A stretch of DNA of 64,000 nucleotides from an uncultured Sphingobacteriales bacterium (GTDB lineage Bacteria; Bacteroidota; Bacteroidia; Chitinophagales; Chitinophagaceae): assembly GCA_937871285.1 (NCBI GenBank), contig CALMQS010000039.1:124001-188000 (forward strand), given 5' to 3'. Shown piece after piece: positions 20,293 through 27,492 of this stretch (positions are counted from its first letter, which is position 1; the number at the start of each line of letters is the position of its first letter). Below the pieces are notes generated by a model, which saw nothing but the letters and a program-made list of their open reading frames with translations, had not been told where the DNA came from and ran no database searches. Made by a program: the position numbers and the translations under genes.

Positions 20293-21732
20293 ATGAATGA
20301 ACTTCAATTTGAAGCGCTTCTTCCTTTTATGGTGCTGGCCGCAGCTTCCATGGCGGTGATCCTGCTGATTGCGTTTCGCATGAGCCATACCGTTATACAG
20401 GTGGCGGCGTTCCTTATGGCCTGCCTGGTGATCCTTGCCATGTGGTATGTAAGAGACACGCTGCCGCAACAGGTATTGCCATTGCTTGTGGTAGATGGCT
20501 TTGGCGCATTGTTTACGGGCATGATCATTTTTTCCATGATGGCAATAGGCTTGTTTTCCTATATTTATTTTGAAGAAAGGGAAGAAAATCCCAAAGAATA
20601 TTACATCCTGTTATTCCTTGCCACACTGGGCGCTGCCATACTTACCATCAGCGTTCATTTTATTTCATTCTTTATCGGGCTTGAGGTGCTGAGCGTAAGT
20701 TTATACGCGCTGATCGCCTACCTGCGCAACCGCAACCATGCCGTGGAATCGGGTATGAAGTACCTGGTGCTGGCGGCAGTGTCTTCCGCATTTCTTTTGT
20801 TCGGCATGGCGCTCATCTATATGGAAACAGGCAGCATGGAATTTACAGCCATGGCGCAAAGCATAGAAGTATCTGCTTCTTCCGTGCTGTTTATGATGGG
20901 CTTTGGTATTATGCTGGTGGCCATAGGATTTAAGCTGGCATTAGCGCCTTTTCATTTATGGGCAGCCGATGTATACCAGGGCGCTCCTTCCCCGGTAACC
21001 GCTTTTATTGCTACGGTTTCAAAAATTGGTGTGTTTGCCGTATTGCTGCGTTTTGCCCAATCGGTTAACCTGCAGCAATACCCGCTGATGATAAGTACTT
21101 TTTCCGGCATCGCCATAGCTTCTATGATAGTGGGTAACCTGCTGGCACTGCGGCAGCAAAATATAAAGCGGCTAATGGGTTATTCTTCCATTGCGCATTT
21201 TGGTTATCTCCTGGTGGCCTTCCTGCCCGGCAATGCCGCGGGAGTGGAAGCAGCGGCTTTTTACCTGATGGCTTATTCCGTTACGTTGCTGGCCGTGTTC
21301 GGCGTTATTTCGGTACTGTCTACCCGCATGAAAGATGCTGAAGACCTGGCGATGTACAAAGGATTATTTTATAAACGCCCCGTATTAAGCGCAGTACTGA
21401 TCATTTCTTTCCTGTCGCTTGCGGGAATTCCGCTTACCGCTGGTTTTATTGCAAAGTTTTTCGTGCTGGCATCGGGTGTTCATCAGGGCCTATGGATTCC
21501 TGTTATAGTGCTGGTGATTACCAGTGTTATTGGCTTGTATTATTACCTGCGTGTTATCAGCGCCTTATTCGCCGCGGCTCCGTCAACAGACAGCGTACCC
21601 AAAACCCTGCATCCTTTCTTTTATATTTCTACTTATATCACATTAATCATAATGATGGTTGTATTGTGCTGGCTCGGTATTTTCCCTGACAGCACAGTGG
21701 AGGGCATACGCGCTTTTTTGCTTATCCGCTGA
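20293..21732 (+). CDS. nuoN: NADH-quinone oxidoreductase subunit N
   Basis: The 479-residue antiporter-like subunit is the last of the operon. Conserved features are FFIGLEVLSVSLYALIAYLR with the key glutamate (about 135-155), KLALAPFHLWAADVYQGAPSP with the lysine and the broken helix, and QQNIKRLMGYSSIAHFGY. It completes the 13-gene nuoA-N set; nothing is missing apart from the fusion of C and D. No hairpin terminator with a T run was found directly after it, but a MITE-like element begins 26 bp downstream. Confidence 0.96.
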   Translation: MNELQFEALLPFMVLAAASMAVILLIAFRMSHTVIQVAAFLMACLVILAMWYVRDTLPQQVLPLLVVDGFGALFTGMIIFSMMAIGLFSYIYFEEREENPKEYYILLFLATLGAAILTISVHFISFFIGLEVLSVSLYALIAYLRNRNHAVESGMKYLVLAAVSSAFLLFGMALIYMETGSMEFTAMAQSIEVSASSVLFMMGFGIMLVAIGFKLALAPFHLWAADVYQGAPSPVTAFIATVSKIGVFAVLLRFAQSVNLQQYPLMISTFSGIAIASMIVGNLLALRQQNIKRLMGYSSIAHFGYLLVAFLPGNAAGVEAAAFYLMAYSVTLLAVFGVISVLSTRMKDAEDLAMYKGLFYKRPVLSAVLIISFLSLAGIPLTAGFIAKFFVLASGVHQGLWIPVIVLVITSVIGLYYYLRVISALFAAAPSTDSVPKTLHPFFYISTYITLIIMMVVLCWLGIFPDSTVEGIRAFLLIR

Positions 21733-21758
21733 TAACGGGCAGAGGAAAGAATTAAAAC

Positions 21759-21902
21759 ACGGGTCTGTCTAAAAGTAATATTTTGCCACAAAAGCACGAA
21801 GAAAATAAAACCGGAAGATCAGGACTTTGTGTTCCTGCTGCCGGCCGGCAGGTTTGTGTATTAGTGGTATTTCTTCTATCCCGGTACTTTTAAGACAGCC
21901 TC
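21759..21902. mobile_element. MITE-like element with imperfect terminal inverted repeats
   Basis: Left end GGGTCTGTCTAAAAGTA (21761-21777) and right end TACTTTTAAGACAGCCTC (21885-21902) are inverted copies apart from a one-base gap and two mismatches. The roughly 140-bp body contains GCCACAAAAGCACGAAG-like text and a GCCGGCCGGC core. There is no ORF. The ends resemble those of Bacteroidota insertion sequences from memory; no clear target duplication was seen. Confidence 0.5.
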
Positions 21903-21983
21903 TCCTAAACTTTTGCTGTTTTATAAATTAGATGCGTTTGCCGCCTGTATCTCCTGCCTTGCCCCCGTAATCTCAAATCAACG

Positions 21984-21991
21984 TACTTTTG
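21984..21991 (+). promoter_or_regulatory. TAnnTTTG promoter box (TACTTTTG) almost abutting a start codon
   Basis: TACTTTTG matches TAnnTTTG, with a TTG 22 bp upstream (21959-21961) as a possible -33. The ATG is at 21997, so a transcript starting about six bases after the box would have almost no leader. Confidence 0.5.
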
Positions 21992-21996
21992 CACCC

Positions 21997-22353
21997 ATGA
22001 ACAATATTGAAAGTGATTTGCAAACGCGCTGGTGGAATCTTGAAGCACAGTTAGTGGAACGGTTTGGTAAGAAGCCCGATATGGAAGCCATTTTATTTTT
22101 AATAGGTATACAGGAGTTCGGAGAGATCCGCCATAAATTCACCAAGGAACAAAAGCAGGATTTAATGCATGTGGCTGTTTGCAGCCTTTTTGCGCAAAGC
22201 GGCTACTATGAGCTGGAAAAAGTAGATGATGACGGCTGGCCGCATTTCAAACAATTGAAACCCCTGCCGGTAATGAACCTTATAGAGCAGGAAAGTTTTA
22301 TGAAAGACCATGTTTTACTTTATTTTGAAAACAACCATATTTTAAAAAAGTAA
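21997..22353 (+). CDS. Conserved hypothetical protein, 118 aa
   Basis: The product is soluble, 118 residues, with no signal peptide. It is rich in aromatic and acidic residues (TRWWNLEAQLVERFGKKPD, EFGEIRHKFTKEQKQDLMHVAVCSLF, YYELEKVDDDGWPHFK) and appears all-helical. ATG 21997 is preferred because it follows the promoter-like box; the longer frame from 21913 would cross that box. I recall similar unnamed proteins in Bacteroidota, but no function. It sits upstream of gcvH in the same direction, with a 107-bp gap. Confidence 0.75.
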   Translation: MNNIESDLQTRWWNLEAQLVERFGKKPDMEAILFLIGIQEFGEIRHKFTKEQKQDLMHVAVCSLFAQSGYYELEKVDDDGWPHFKQLKPLPVMNLIEQESFMKDHVLLYFENNHILKK

Positions 22354-22460
22354 GAAACAATTGGTTTTATTTGTGTTTTTTAAACCACAGGAGATTCTCA
22401 TCAGTTATACGGTTTATTCCAACTGTTTTTGTAATCTTTGCTGCACAAAAATTAAAAATC

Positions 22461-22841
22461 ATGAATTTCCCTGAAAATCTGCGCTATACAAAAGACCATG
22501 AATGGGTTCGCCTGGAGGGCGATATAGCAGTTATAGGCATTACCGAATTCGCACAAAGTGAGCTGGGCGATATCGTATATGTGGAAATCGAAACGCTGGA
22601 TCAGAACCTGGCAGCCGATTCTGTTTTTGGCACAGTGGAAGCAGTAAAAACGGTAAGTGATCTTTTTTTGCCTGTAACAGGAACCATTATTGAAATTAAC
22701 CCGGAACTCAATAATCAGCCGGAACTGGTAAACAGCGACCCTTATGGAGAAGGCTGGATGGTTAAAGTTAAGGTAGATGACGCCGCTGATGTAGAAAACC
22801 TGCTGAAAGCGGATGCTTATGCTGCCCTTGTACAGGGATAA
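22461..22841 (+). CDS. gcvH: Glycine cleavage system H protein
   Basis: The 126-residue lipoyl carrier shuttles the methylamine intermediate between the P and T proteins of the glycine cleavage system and is also used in lipoate transfer. The fold signature RYTKDHEWVRLEGDIAVIGITEFAQSELGD (read in pieces) is at the N-terminus, and the lipoylated lysine is in VEAVKTVSD (about residue 63). ATG 22461 (MNFPENLRYT) is the usual family start. The other gcv genes are not in this window, as is common in Bacteroidota. A VanZ-like gene starts 12 bp after it, probably in the same transcript. Confidence 0.96.
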   Translation: MNFPENLRYTKDHEWVRLEGDIAVIGITEFAQSELGDIVYVEIETLDQNLAADSVFGTVEAVKTVSDLFLPVTGTIIEINPELNNQPELVNSDPYGEGWMVKVKVDDAADVENLLKADAYAALVQG

Positions 22842-22853
22842 CGCGGTTTGGCT

Positions 22854-23240
22854 ATGAAAAAAAAGCTGCGGTACGCCATGTGGCCAGCCATACTATGGTC
22901 TGTTATCATTTTTATTTTATTGATTATTCCGGGACAGGATTTTCCGAAAGGGCCTAAAGTTCCTTCTCTCGACAAGGTCATTCATGTTTTTTTATTTGGC
23001 GTGCTGGTATTCTTATGGTGCAGGTATATTGATCGCACTCATGCTGCACCCGTATTGTGGATGTTTTTACTCGTTTTTCTCATTTCGTGTATCTACGGCA
23101 TCGCGATGGAGTATGTTCAGCGCTATTGGGTAGCAAACAGGGGGTTTGAAATGGGAGATATATGGGCCGATGTAGCCGGCTCTGGGGGCGGGTGGCTGAT
23201 TTACCGCTATTTCTTTTTAAGGAGGCAGGACCTGGTATAA
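22854..23240 (+). CDS. VanZ-like membrane protein
   Basis: The 128-residue product has four helices and the VanZ-like pattern: W-S.IIF.LL near the N-terminus, PSLDKVIHVFLFGVLVFLW in the middle, GIAMEYVQRYWVANRGFEMGDIWADVAGS near the end. VanZ gives low-level teicoplanin resistance in enterococci, but most relatives, including those next to gcvH in Bacteroidota, have no proven role. ATG 22854 (MKKKLRYAMW) is preferred over an in-frame TTG at 22848. Likely co-transcribed with gcvH. Confidence 0.88.
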   Translation: MKKKLRYAMWPAILWSVIIFILLIIPGQDFPKGPKVPSLDKVIHVFLFGVLVFLWCRYIDRTHAAPVLWMFLLVFLISCIYGIAMEYVQRYWVANRGFEMGDIWADVAGSGGGWLIYRYFFLRRQDLV

Positions 23241-23248
23241 AAAAAATT

Positions 23249-23270
23249 GGCCTCTATAGAAATAGAGGCC
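23249..23270 (-). terminator. Strong hairpin; T run only on the minus strand
   Basis: GGCCTCTA and TAGAGGCC form an 8-bp perfect stem with a TAGAAA loop. Eight A residues precede it on the plus strand, so it looks like an intrinsic terminator for minus-strand transcription. On the plus strand it could still help end the gcvH-VanZ transcript. Confidence 0.55.
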
Positions 23271-23513
23271 GCAACCAAAACTAACTGCTTATGAGAAAAT
23301 TGACTGTTTTTACAATCTCTTTATATTAAGACACAAAACAAGGAAGAAAGGTTTATTCCTGTATTGTTAAATATTTCTAAAGAACTTTTTTTCTTAACGT
23401 AATATACAAAATTAAATTGCAATTACAATGCCATCTCTTTGTTATGTATACAAAGTTCCGTAAAAAGAAATCAAAACATTCATAATGCTTTGTAAAATTA
23501 TCTTAAAGAACTG
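23271..23513. other. AT-rich spacer with a 12-codon mini-ORF
   Basis: After the hairpin the plus strand has ATG 23291, coding MRKLTVFTISLY and a stop at 23327-23329. It resembles the beginning of a signal peptide that is then cut off. The rest to 23513 is AT-rich with no coding signal. It may be a gene relic or a leader; nothing shows which. Confidence 0.35.
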
Positions 23514-23768
23514 TTATTCATTTATTACTCTTCTTTTTCCTGCCGTGGGGCCCATGCTTGTAAGAGAATAATAACCGCTCTCCATACCCAATGTTACCTG
23601 GTCATTTTTTATTCTTAAACCTGAAGAATGGAGGTCACTCCAGGTAGCATATAAGTTATGGAGCCATAGCGCTGCCCGTGTAAACTGCTGTATTTCATCC
23701 CGGTAAACCTGTTTAGTACCTGTTCTTATCCATTCTTTGTATACAATGTGTATCTTAGTTGTCTTCAA
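23514..23768 (-). CDS. Possible small hypothetical protein, 84 aa (doubtful)
   Basis: An open frame of 84 codons starts at a TTG and overlaps the next gene's start by 10 bp on the opposite strand. The amino-acid mix (YKEWIRTGTKQVYRDEIQQF, WLHNLYATWSDLHSSG) is plausible for a soluble protein, and a hairpin with a minus-strand T run lies 250 bp downstream. There is no ATG near its beginning and no recognisable family, so it may well be noise. Confidence 0.22.
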   Translation of the reverse strand: MKTTKIHIVYKEWIRTGTKQVYRDEIQQFTRAALWLHNLYATWSDLHSSGLRIKNDQVTLGMESGYYSLTSMGPTAGKRRVINE

Positions 23769-24961
23769 CTCCTGATTTTTTGAAACAACGTTTTTATGCT
23801 TTAGATGTATTTAGAGGCGCTACAGTAGCTTTTATGATACTGGTAAACAATCCCGGAAGCTGGACGTATATATATCCGCCATTTGATCATGCCAAATGGC
23901 ATGGTTGTACGCCTACCGACCTGGTATTTCCCTTTTTTTTGTTTGCGGTAGGTAATGCAATGGCTTTTACCATGCCACGGCTGCGGCAGGGTGGCGATGC
24001 CATGATGTGGAAAAAAGTAGCTACAAGAACAGTATTAATATTTTGCATTGGTCTCTTTTTGAATGCTTTCCCTTTTATCAGGTACAATGCCGACGGCGTT
24101 CTGACACTAAAAGCTTTTCAAAACCTGAGAATAATGGGGGTGCTGCAACGAATTGCCCTCTGTTATTTTTTTGCCGCTGTAATGATCTATTATTTGCGTC
24201 CTGCCAGGCTTTTTACAGCGGGCACGCTGTTGCTGCTGCTGTACTGGATAATGTGCCTGGTTTGGGGAGGTAACGACCCTTTTAGCCTGCAGGGCTGGTT
24301 TGGAACGGCTATAGACAGGGCGGTGCTGGGTGAAAGCCATATGTATCACGGCGAAGGCGTGGCTTTTGATCCGGAAGGCCTAATAAGTACCCTGCCCGCC
24401 GTAGTGCAGGTAATATTGGGTTACTGGGCCGGCAATTTCATTGTTCGGAAAAAGAATCTTCCGGCAGAAGAAAAAGAGGAGCCGGTAAAAGATTTCTATC
24501 CCTTACTGACAAAACTGTTTGTTGCCGGCGTGCTGCTGATTTTTACCGGGCTTTGCTGGAATACCGTTTTCCCGCTTAATAAAAAAATATGGACAGGCTC
24601 CTTTGTGCTGTATACTTCAGGGCTGGCTATTGTTGTACTGGCCATGCTCATTTACGGCATCGAAATAAAAAAATGGCGTGGCGCCTGGAGCCATTTTTTT
24701 GATGTCTTCGGGAAAAACCCGTTGTTCATTTTTGTACTGAGCGGTATATGGGTGAGGCTATATGGTTTGGTGCGGATAGCCGATGAAACCGGGGACGGCA
24801 AAACAGTATACAAGGGATTAGGTGGCTGGATGTACGACCATATGTTTGCTCCCTTATTTGGCCATATGAACGGTTCCCTGCTGTATGCGGTTTTTCATCT
24901 GCTTATTTTTTGGGCCATAGCCAGGTGGCTGGATAAAAGAAAGATATATATTAAAGTATAA
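23759..24961 (+). CDS. NagX/HGSNAT-like membrane acyltransferase (first of tandem pair)
   Basis: The 400-residue product belongs to the COG4299 / DUF5009 group. This group includes human heparan-alpha-glucosaminide N-acetyltransferase and bacterial NagX, which are proposed to acetylate terminal glucosamine using acetyl-CoA across the membrane. It has about ten helices. Shared motifs are RFYALDVFRGATVAFMILVNNPG at the N-terminus (read in pieces), GCTPTDLVFPFFLFAVGNAM, RIMGVLQRIALCY, and GESHMYHGEGVAFDPEG. No ATG lies near the beginning; a stop at 23756-23758 forces a TTG start at 23759 or 23780. A 15-bp gap leads to its paralogue. Confidence 0.85.
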   Translation: MSSTPDFLKQRFYALDVFRGATVAFMILVNNPGSWTYIYPPFDHAKWHGCTPTDLVFPFFLFAVGNAMAFTMPRLRQGGDAMMWKKVATRTVLIFCIGLFLNAFPFIRYNADGVLTLKAFQNLRIMGVLQRIALCYFFAAVMIYYLRPARLFTAGTLLLLLYWIMCLVWGGNDPFSLQGWFGTAIDRAVLGESHMYHGEGVAFDPEGLISTLPAVVQVILGYWAGNFIVRKKNLPAEEKEEPVKDFYPLLTKLFVAGVLLIFTGLCWNTVFPLNKKIWTGSFVLYTSGLAIVVLAMLIYGIEIKKWRGAWSHFFDVFGKNPLFIFVLSGIWVRLYGLVRIADETGDGKTVYKGLGGWMYDHMFAPLFGHMNGSLLYAVFHLLIFWAIARWLDKRKIYIKV

Positions 24962-24976
24962 TAACCCTTTCATTGT

Positions 24977-26098
24977 ATGACCAAAGTTGCTTCTCCCCGT
25001 TTTCTCGCCCTTGATGTATTAAGGGGCATGACCATTTGTTTTATGATCATTGTAAATAATCCCGGAAGCGGCGCAGAACCCTTTGCTCCACTATTGCACG
25101 CCTCCTGGAACGGGTTTACTCCTACCGACCTGGTATTCCCCACATTTATGTTTGCAGTAGGCAATGCCATGAGCTTTTCCCTGCCCAGGTACAGGCAACT
25201 GGGTACCGGCAGTGTGCTGGGTAAAATATTTAAACGTACGGTTATTATTTTTTTGCTGGGATACCTCATGTACTGGTTCCCCTTTTTCAGTGAAAGCCAG
25301 GGAGGCGGTTACCAGCTTTCTCCCATTAGCAATACCCGCATCATGGGCGTTTTGCAGCGCATTGCGCTTGCTTATTGCGCAGCGGGATTAATGATCCATT
25401 TTTTGTCTAAAAAAACGGTTTGGGCTTTAAGTGTTATTTTTTTACTGGGGTATTGGCTCATCTTATATGTTGGCGGCGACTACAGCATGACGGGCAATGC
25501 CGGGCACAAGCTGGATTTGCTGTTATTTGGAGAAAGTCATTTATACCACGGCGAAGGCGTAGCTTTTGACCCCGAAGGGCTATTGAGCACCATACCCTCC
25601 ATTGTAAACGTAATAGCGGGTTACTATGCCGGTATTTTCATCCAGCAAAAAGGAAAAAGCTTTGAAACGGTAGCCAAACTATTAATTGGGGCGTTTGGGC
25701 TGTTGTGCATCGCTTATTTCTGGGACTTTGTTTTTCCCATCAATAAAAAGCTGTGGACCAGCTCTTTTGTGCTGTACACGGTGGGGCTCGACCTGGCTAT
25801 ATTAGGGATACTCATTTTTATCCTGGAAATCAGGGCCATCACCAAAGGCGCTTATTTTTTCCAGGTATTTGGCAAAAACCCGCTTTTCATTTATATCCTG
25901 TCGGAAATACTGTATACCGCATTTTATATGATCAAAACCGGCTCCGGCACACCCCTTTATGAAGCGGCGAATAGTACCGTTTTCCAGAAAATACTGCCTG
26001 GTGCGTGGGGTTCCCTTGCCTTTGCTGTTTGCTATGTGCTTTTATGCTGGCTGATCGGGTACTGGATGGACAGGAAGAAGATTTATGTGAGGGTGTGA
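24977..26098 (+). CDS. NagX/HGSNAT-like membrane acyltransferase (second of tandem pair)
   Basis: The 373-residue product is a paralogue of the preceding protein. It has the same order of motifs: RFLALDVLRGMTICFMIIVNNPG, GFTPTDLVFPTFMFAVGNAMSF, RIMGVLQRIALAYC, GESHLYHGEGVAFDPEGLLSTIP and a YWMDRKKIYVRV C-terminus against KRKIYIKV in the first copy. The central loop is shorter than in the first copy, which has a charged AEEKEEPVKD insert. Both probably act on amino sugars at the inner membrane; nagA, nagB and anmK elsewhere in the window fit that theme but are unlinked. The ATG start is clear. Confidence 0.87.
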   Translation: MTKVASPRFLALDVLRGMTICFMIIVNNPGSGAEPFAPLLHASWNGFTPTDLVFPTFMFAVGNAMSFSLPRYRQLGTGSVLGKIFKRTVIIFLLGYLMYWFPFFSESQGGGYQLSPISNTRIMGVLQRIALAYCAAGLMIHFLSKKTVWALSVIFLLGYWLILYVGGDYSMTGNAGHKLDLLLFGESHLYHGEGVAFDPEGLLSTIPSIVNVIAGYYAGIFIQQKGKSFETVAKLLIGAFGLLCIAYFWDFVFPINKKLWTSSFVLYTVGLDLAILGILIFILEIRAITKGAYFFQVFGKNPLFIYILSEILYTAFYMIKTGSGTPLYEAANSTVFQKILPGAWGSLAFAVCYVLLCWLIGYWMDRKKIYVRV

Positions 26099-26107
26099 GG
26101 CGAGTGA

Positions 26108-26198
26108 GGGGTGAGAAGTGAGAGGTAAATGGTGAATAGTTTTCGCTTCACGTTTATCGTTTGTCGTTTCACGAGGTGAGAAGTGAGAGGTGAATAGT
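26108..26198. repeat. Two direct copies of a GGTGAGAAGTGAGAGG repeat
   Basis: Copies at about 26108-26140 and 26173-26198 both read GGTGAGAAGTGAGAGGT followed by AATAGT, separated by TCGCTTCACGTTTATCG-type text. They fill the spacer between the acyltransferase and the MarC gene. Confidence 0.6.
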
Positions 26199-26238
26199 AA
26201 ACTTTTTATTAACCCCGCGATCTGTGTTGCCGGAACAA

Positions 26239-26246
26239 TACCTTTG
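26239..26246 (+). promoter_or_regulatory. TAnnTTTG promoter box (TACCTTTG) for the MarC-family gene
   Basis: An exact TACCTTTG lies 15 bp before ATG 26262. It lies inside the longer reading of the gene (from 26190), which supports the later start. Confidence 0.5.
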
Positions 26247-26261
26247 CACAAACCCGGAATT

Positions 26262-26840
26262 ATGCCATTTAGCTTTAGTGAACTGGTAACGGTTGTATTT
26301 ACGCTTTTCGCGATAATTGATATTATTGGGTCTGTGCCCATATTGATTTCGCTGAAACAAAAAATTGGCGGTATAAACGAGCTGCGCGCCACGCTTATTT
26401 CCGGTGGATTAATGATCCTGTTCCTGTTTGCAGGGGAAGGCTTTTTGCGTATCCTGGGCTTGGATATCAAAACGTTTGCGGTAGCGGGTTCGGTGGTTAT
26501 TTTTATACTGGGACTGGAAATGGTGCTGGGACTGGAATTCTTTAAAAGTGAGAAAGATGTAAAAGCGGCAACGCTGGTACCTATTGCTTTTCCGTTGATA
26601 GCGGGCTCCGGAACGCTCACCACCATTATGTCGCTTAAAGCCAATTTTTCTGACCTCACTATATTCCTGGGCATTTTTATTAACCTTATTATCATTTACG
26701 CGGTTTTAAGGTCGTTGAATTTAATAGCCCGGATTTTAGGAAGTGCCGGATTAATTGCGGTGCGTAAATTTTTTGGCGTAGTTTTGCTCGCCATCGCCGT
26801 AAAAATATTCGCAGAAAACGCGCATGGGTTGATCAAGTAA
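26262..26840 (+). CDS. MarC-family integral membrane protein
   Basis: The 192-residue product has about six helices. The family begins FxxLFAIIDIIGSVPIxxSL, seen here as TLFAIIDIIGSVPILISL, and has the internal VPIAFPLIAGSGTLTTIM block (about 115-135). MarC/YhgN proteins were once linked to multiple antibiotic resistance, but that role was not confirmed and their transport function is unknown. ATG 26262 (MPFSFSEL) is favoured by the promoter-like box just upstream. Confidence 0.9.
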   Translation: MPFSFSELVTVVFTLFAIIDIIGSVPILISLKQKIGGINELRATLISGGLMILFLFAGEGFLRILGLDIKTFAVAGSVVIFILGLEMVLGLEFFKSEKDVKAATLVPIAFPLIAGSGTLTTIMSLKANFSDLTIFLGIFINLIIIYAVLRSLNLIARILGSAGLIAVRKFFGVVLLAIAVKIFAENAHGLIK

Positions 26841-26972
26841 TGTGAAAATGTGAGAGATGTGTAAATGTGATAAGTGAAATACACCGGTTTACTTTTCAAA
26901 CAAAAAGCTCTTTGGTGATAATATTTGAAGCCCGTAGAAAATCACATTTCCATATTTTCAAATTATCACATT
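26841..26972. repeat. Inverted pair of AAATGTGATAA-type repeats before the tRNA cluster
   Basis: The left arm, TGTGAAAATGTGAGAGATG and following bases (26841-26875), and the right arm, AATCACATTTCCATATTTTC and following (26940-26972), are inverted relatives built from AAATGTGA and TTTGAAAAT units. The right arm ends seven bases before the first tRNA-Arg copy. Confidence 0.5.
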
Positions 26973-26978
26973 TGTTTT

Positions 26979-27071
26979 GGCCTCGTAGTACAATGCCCGC
27001 CCGGCTGCCCGACTGAGCCATTCAGGCGGGGCTGAACGCCGTTCGGACGGGGATAGTATAAGAGTTTCCGA
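26979..27071 (+). pseudogene. tRNA-Arg 5'-half relic (copy A) interrupted in the D-loop
   Basis: Bases 26979-26995 equal the first 17 nt of the intact tRNA-Arg at 27157. A 56-bp GC-rich insert follows (26996-27051), then 27052-27071 continues the tRNA exactly through the anticodon CCG and the next A. After 27071 identity stops, although AGGTTCGAT at 27105-27113 may be a remnant of the T-arm. The 3' half is lost, so it cannot be a functional tRNA. Confidence 0.8.
26996..27051. repeat. 56-bp GC-rich palindromic insert (copy A, D-loop)
   Basis: It begins CCCGCCCG and ends CGGACGGG, so its ends can pair. It shares GACTGAGCCATTCAGGCGGG with the insert at 27493-27547 and sits at the identical tRNA nucleotide (after ...ACAATG). 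Confidence 0.8.
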
Positions 27072-27156
27072 GATGTCCCGTTGAGGTACAAAGGCTTAGG
27101 ATAGAGGTTCGATAGCAATGGTATAAAATAGGTAGTTCTTTTTTTAAATAGTTCTT

Positions 27157-27228
27157 GGCCTCGTAGTACAATGGATAGTATAAGAGTTTCCGAAGCTCCA
27201 GATCCAGGTTCGATTCCTGGCGAGGCCA
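27157..27228 (+). tRNA. tRNA-Arg (anticodon CCG)
   Basis: The 72-nt sequence folds into a full cloverleaf: acceptor GGCCTCG/CGAGGCC, D-stem GTAC/GTAT, anticodon loop TTCCGAA giving anticodon CCG (codon CGG), T-stem CCAGG/CCTGG with loop TTCGATT, discriminator A. The outermost anticodon-stem pair is A-C, a mild irregularity. CCA is not encoded. It is the only undamaged one of three tRNA-Arg copies within 700 bp. Confidence 0.93.
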
Positions 27229-27242
27229 CTACTGCTTTTCCT

Positions 27243-27485
27243 ATGTTTTATGCTTATGTTTTAAAAAGTGTTGAGCATAACTATTATTACAAGGGTCATT
27301 GCCGTGATCTTGAAAAAAGGTTACATCAGCACAATTCAGGAATGACAGGATCAATCAGGCCTTATATTCCTTTCACATTAGTCTGTTTTGAAGCGTTTGA
27401 AACAGAACAGGAAGCAATAGAAAGAGAAAAATACTATAAATCTGCAGCCGGAAGAAGATACTTAAAAAAAGTACTGGCCTCGTAG
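27243..27485 (+). CDS. Small GIY-YIG nuclease-domain protein lying between tRNA-Arg copies
   Basis: The 80-residue product is essentially one GIY-YIG domain: FYAYVLKS and YYYKGHCRDLEKRLHQHN give the two signature strands and the catalytic arginine, and EAIEREKYYKS holds the metal-binding glutamate. The domain nicks or cuts DNA in homing endonucleases and repair enzymes; the YhbQ/UPF0213-like small forms are largely uncharacterised. ATG 27243 follows the intact tRNA by 14 bp; an upstream extension would read through the tRNA. The last three codons and TAG stop lie inside the 5' end of the next tRNA-Arg copy (starting 27476), so the gene's end is supplied by tRNA sequence. This suggests a cassette that inserted at a tRNA gene. 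Confidence 0.85.
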   Translation: MFYAYVLKSVEHNYYYKGHCRDLEKRLHQHNSGMTGSIRPYIPFTLVCFEAFETEQEAIEREKYYKSAAGRRYLKKVLAS

Positions 27486-27492
27486 CACAATG

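Noticed and set aside
26966..27229. Minus-strand ORF of 87 codons beginning MASPGIEPGSG
   Set aside because: It reads the antisense of the tRNA-Arg copies and the palindromic insert; peptides of this kind are a familiar artefact of tRNA genes.
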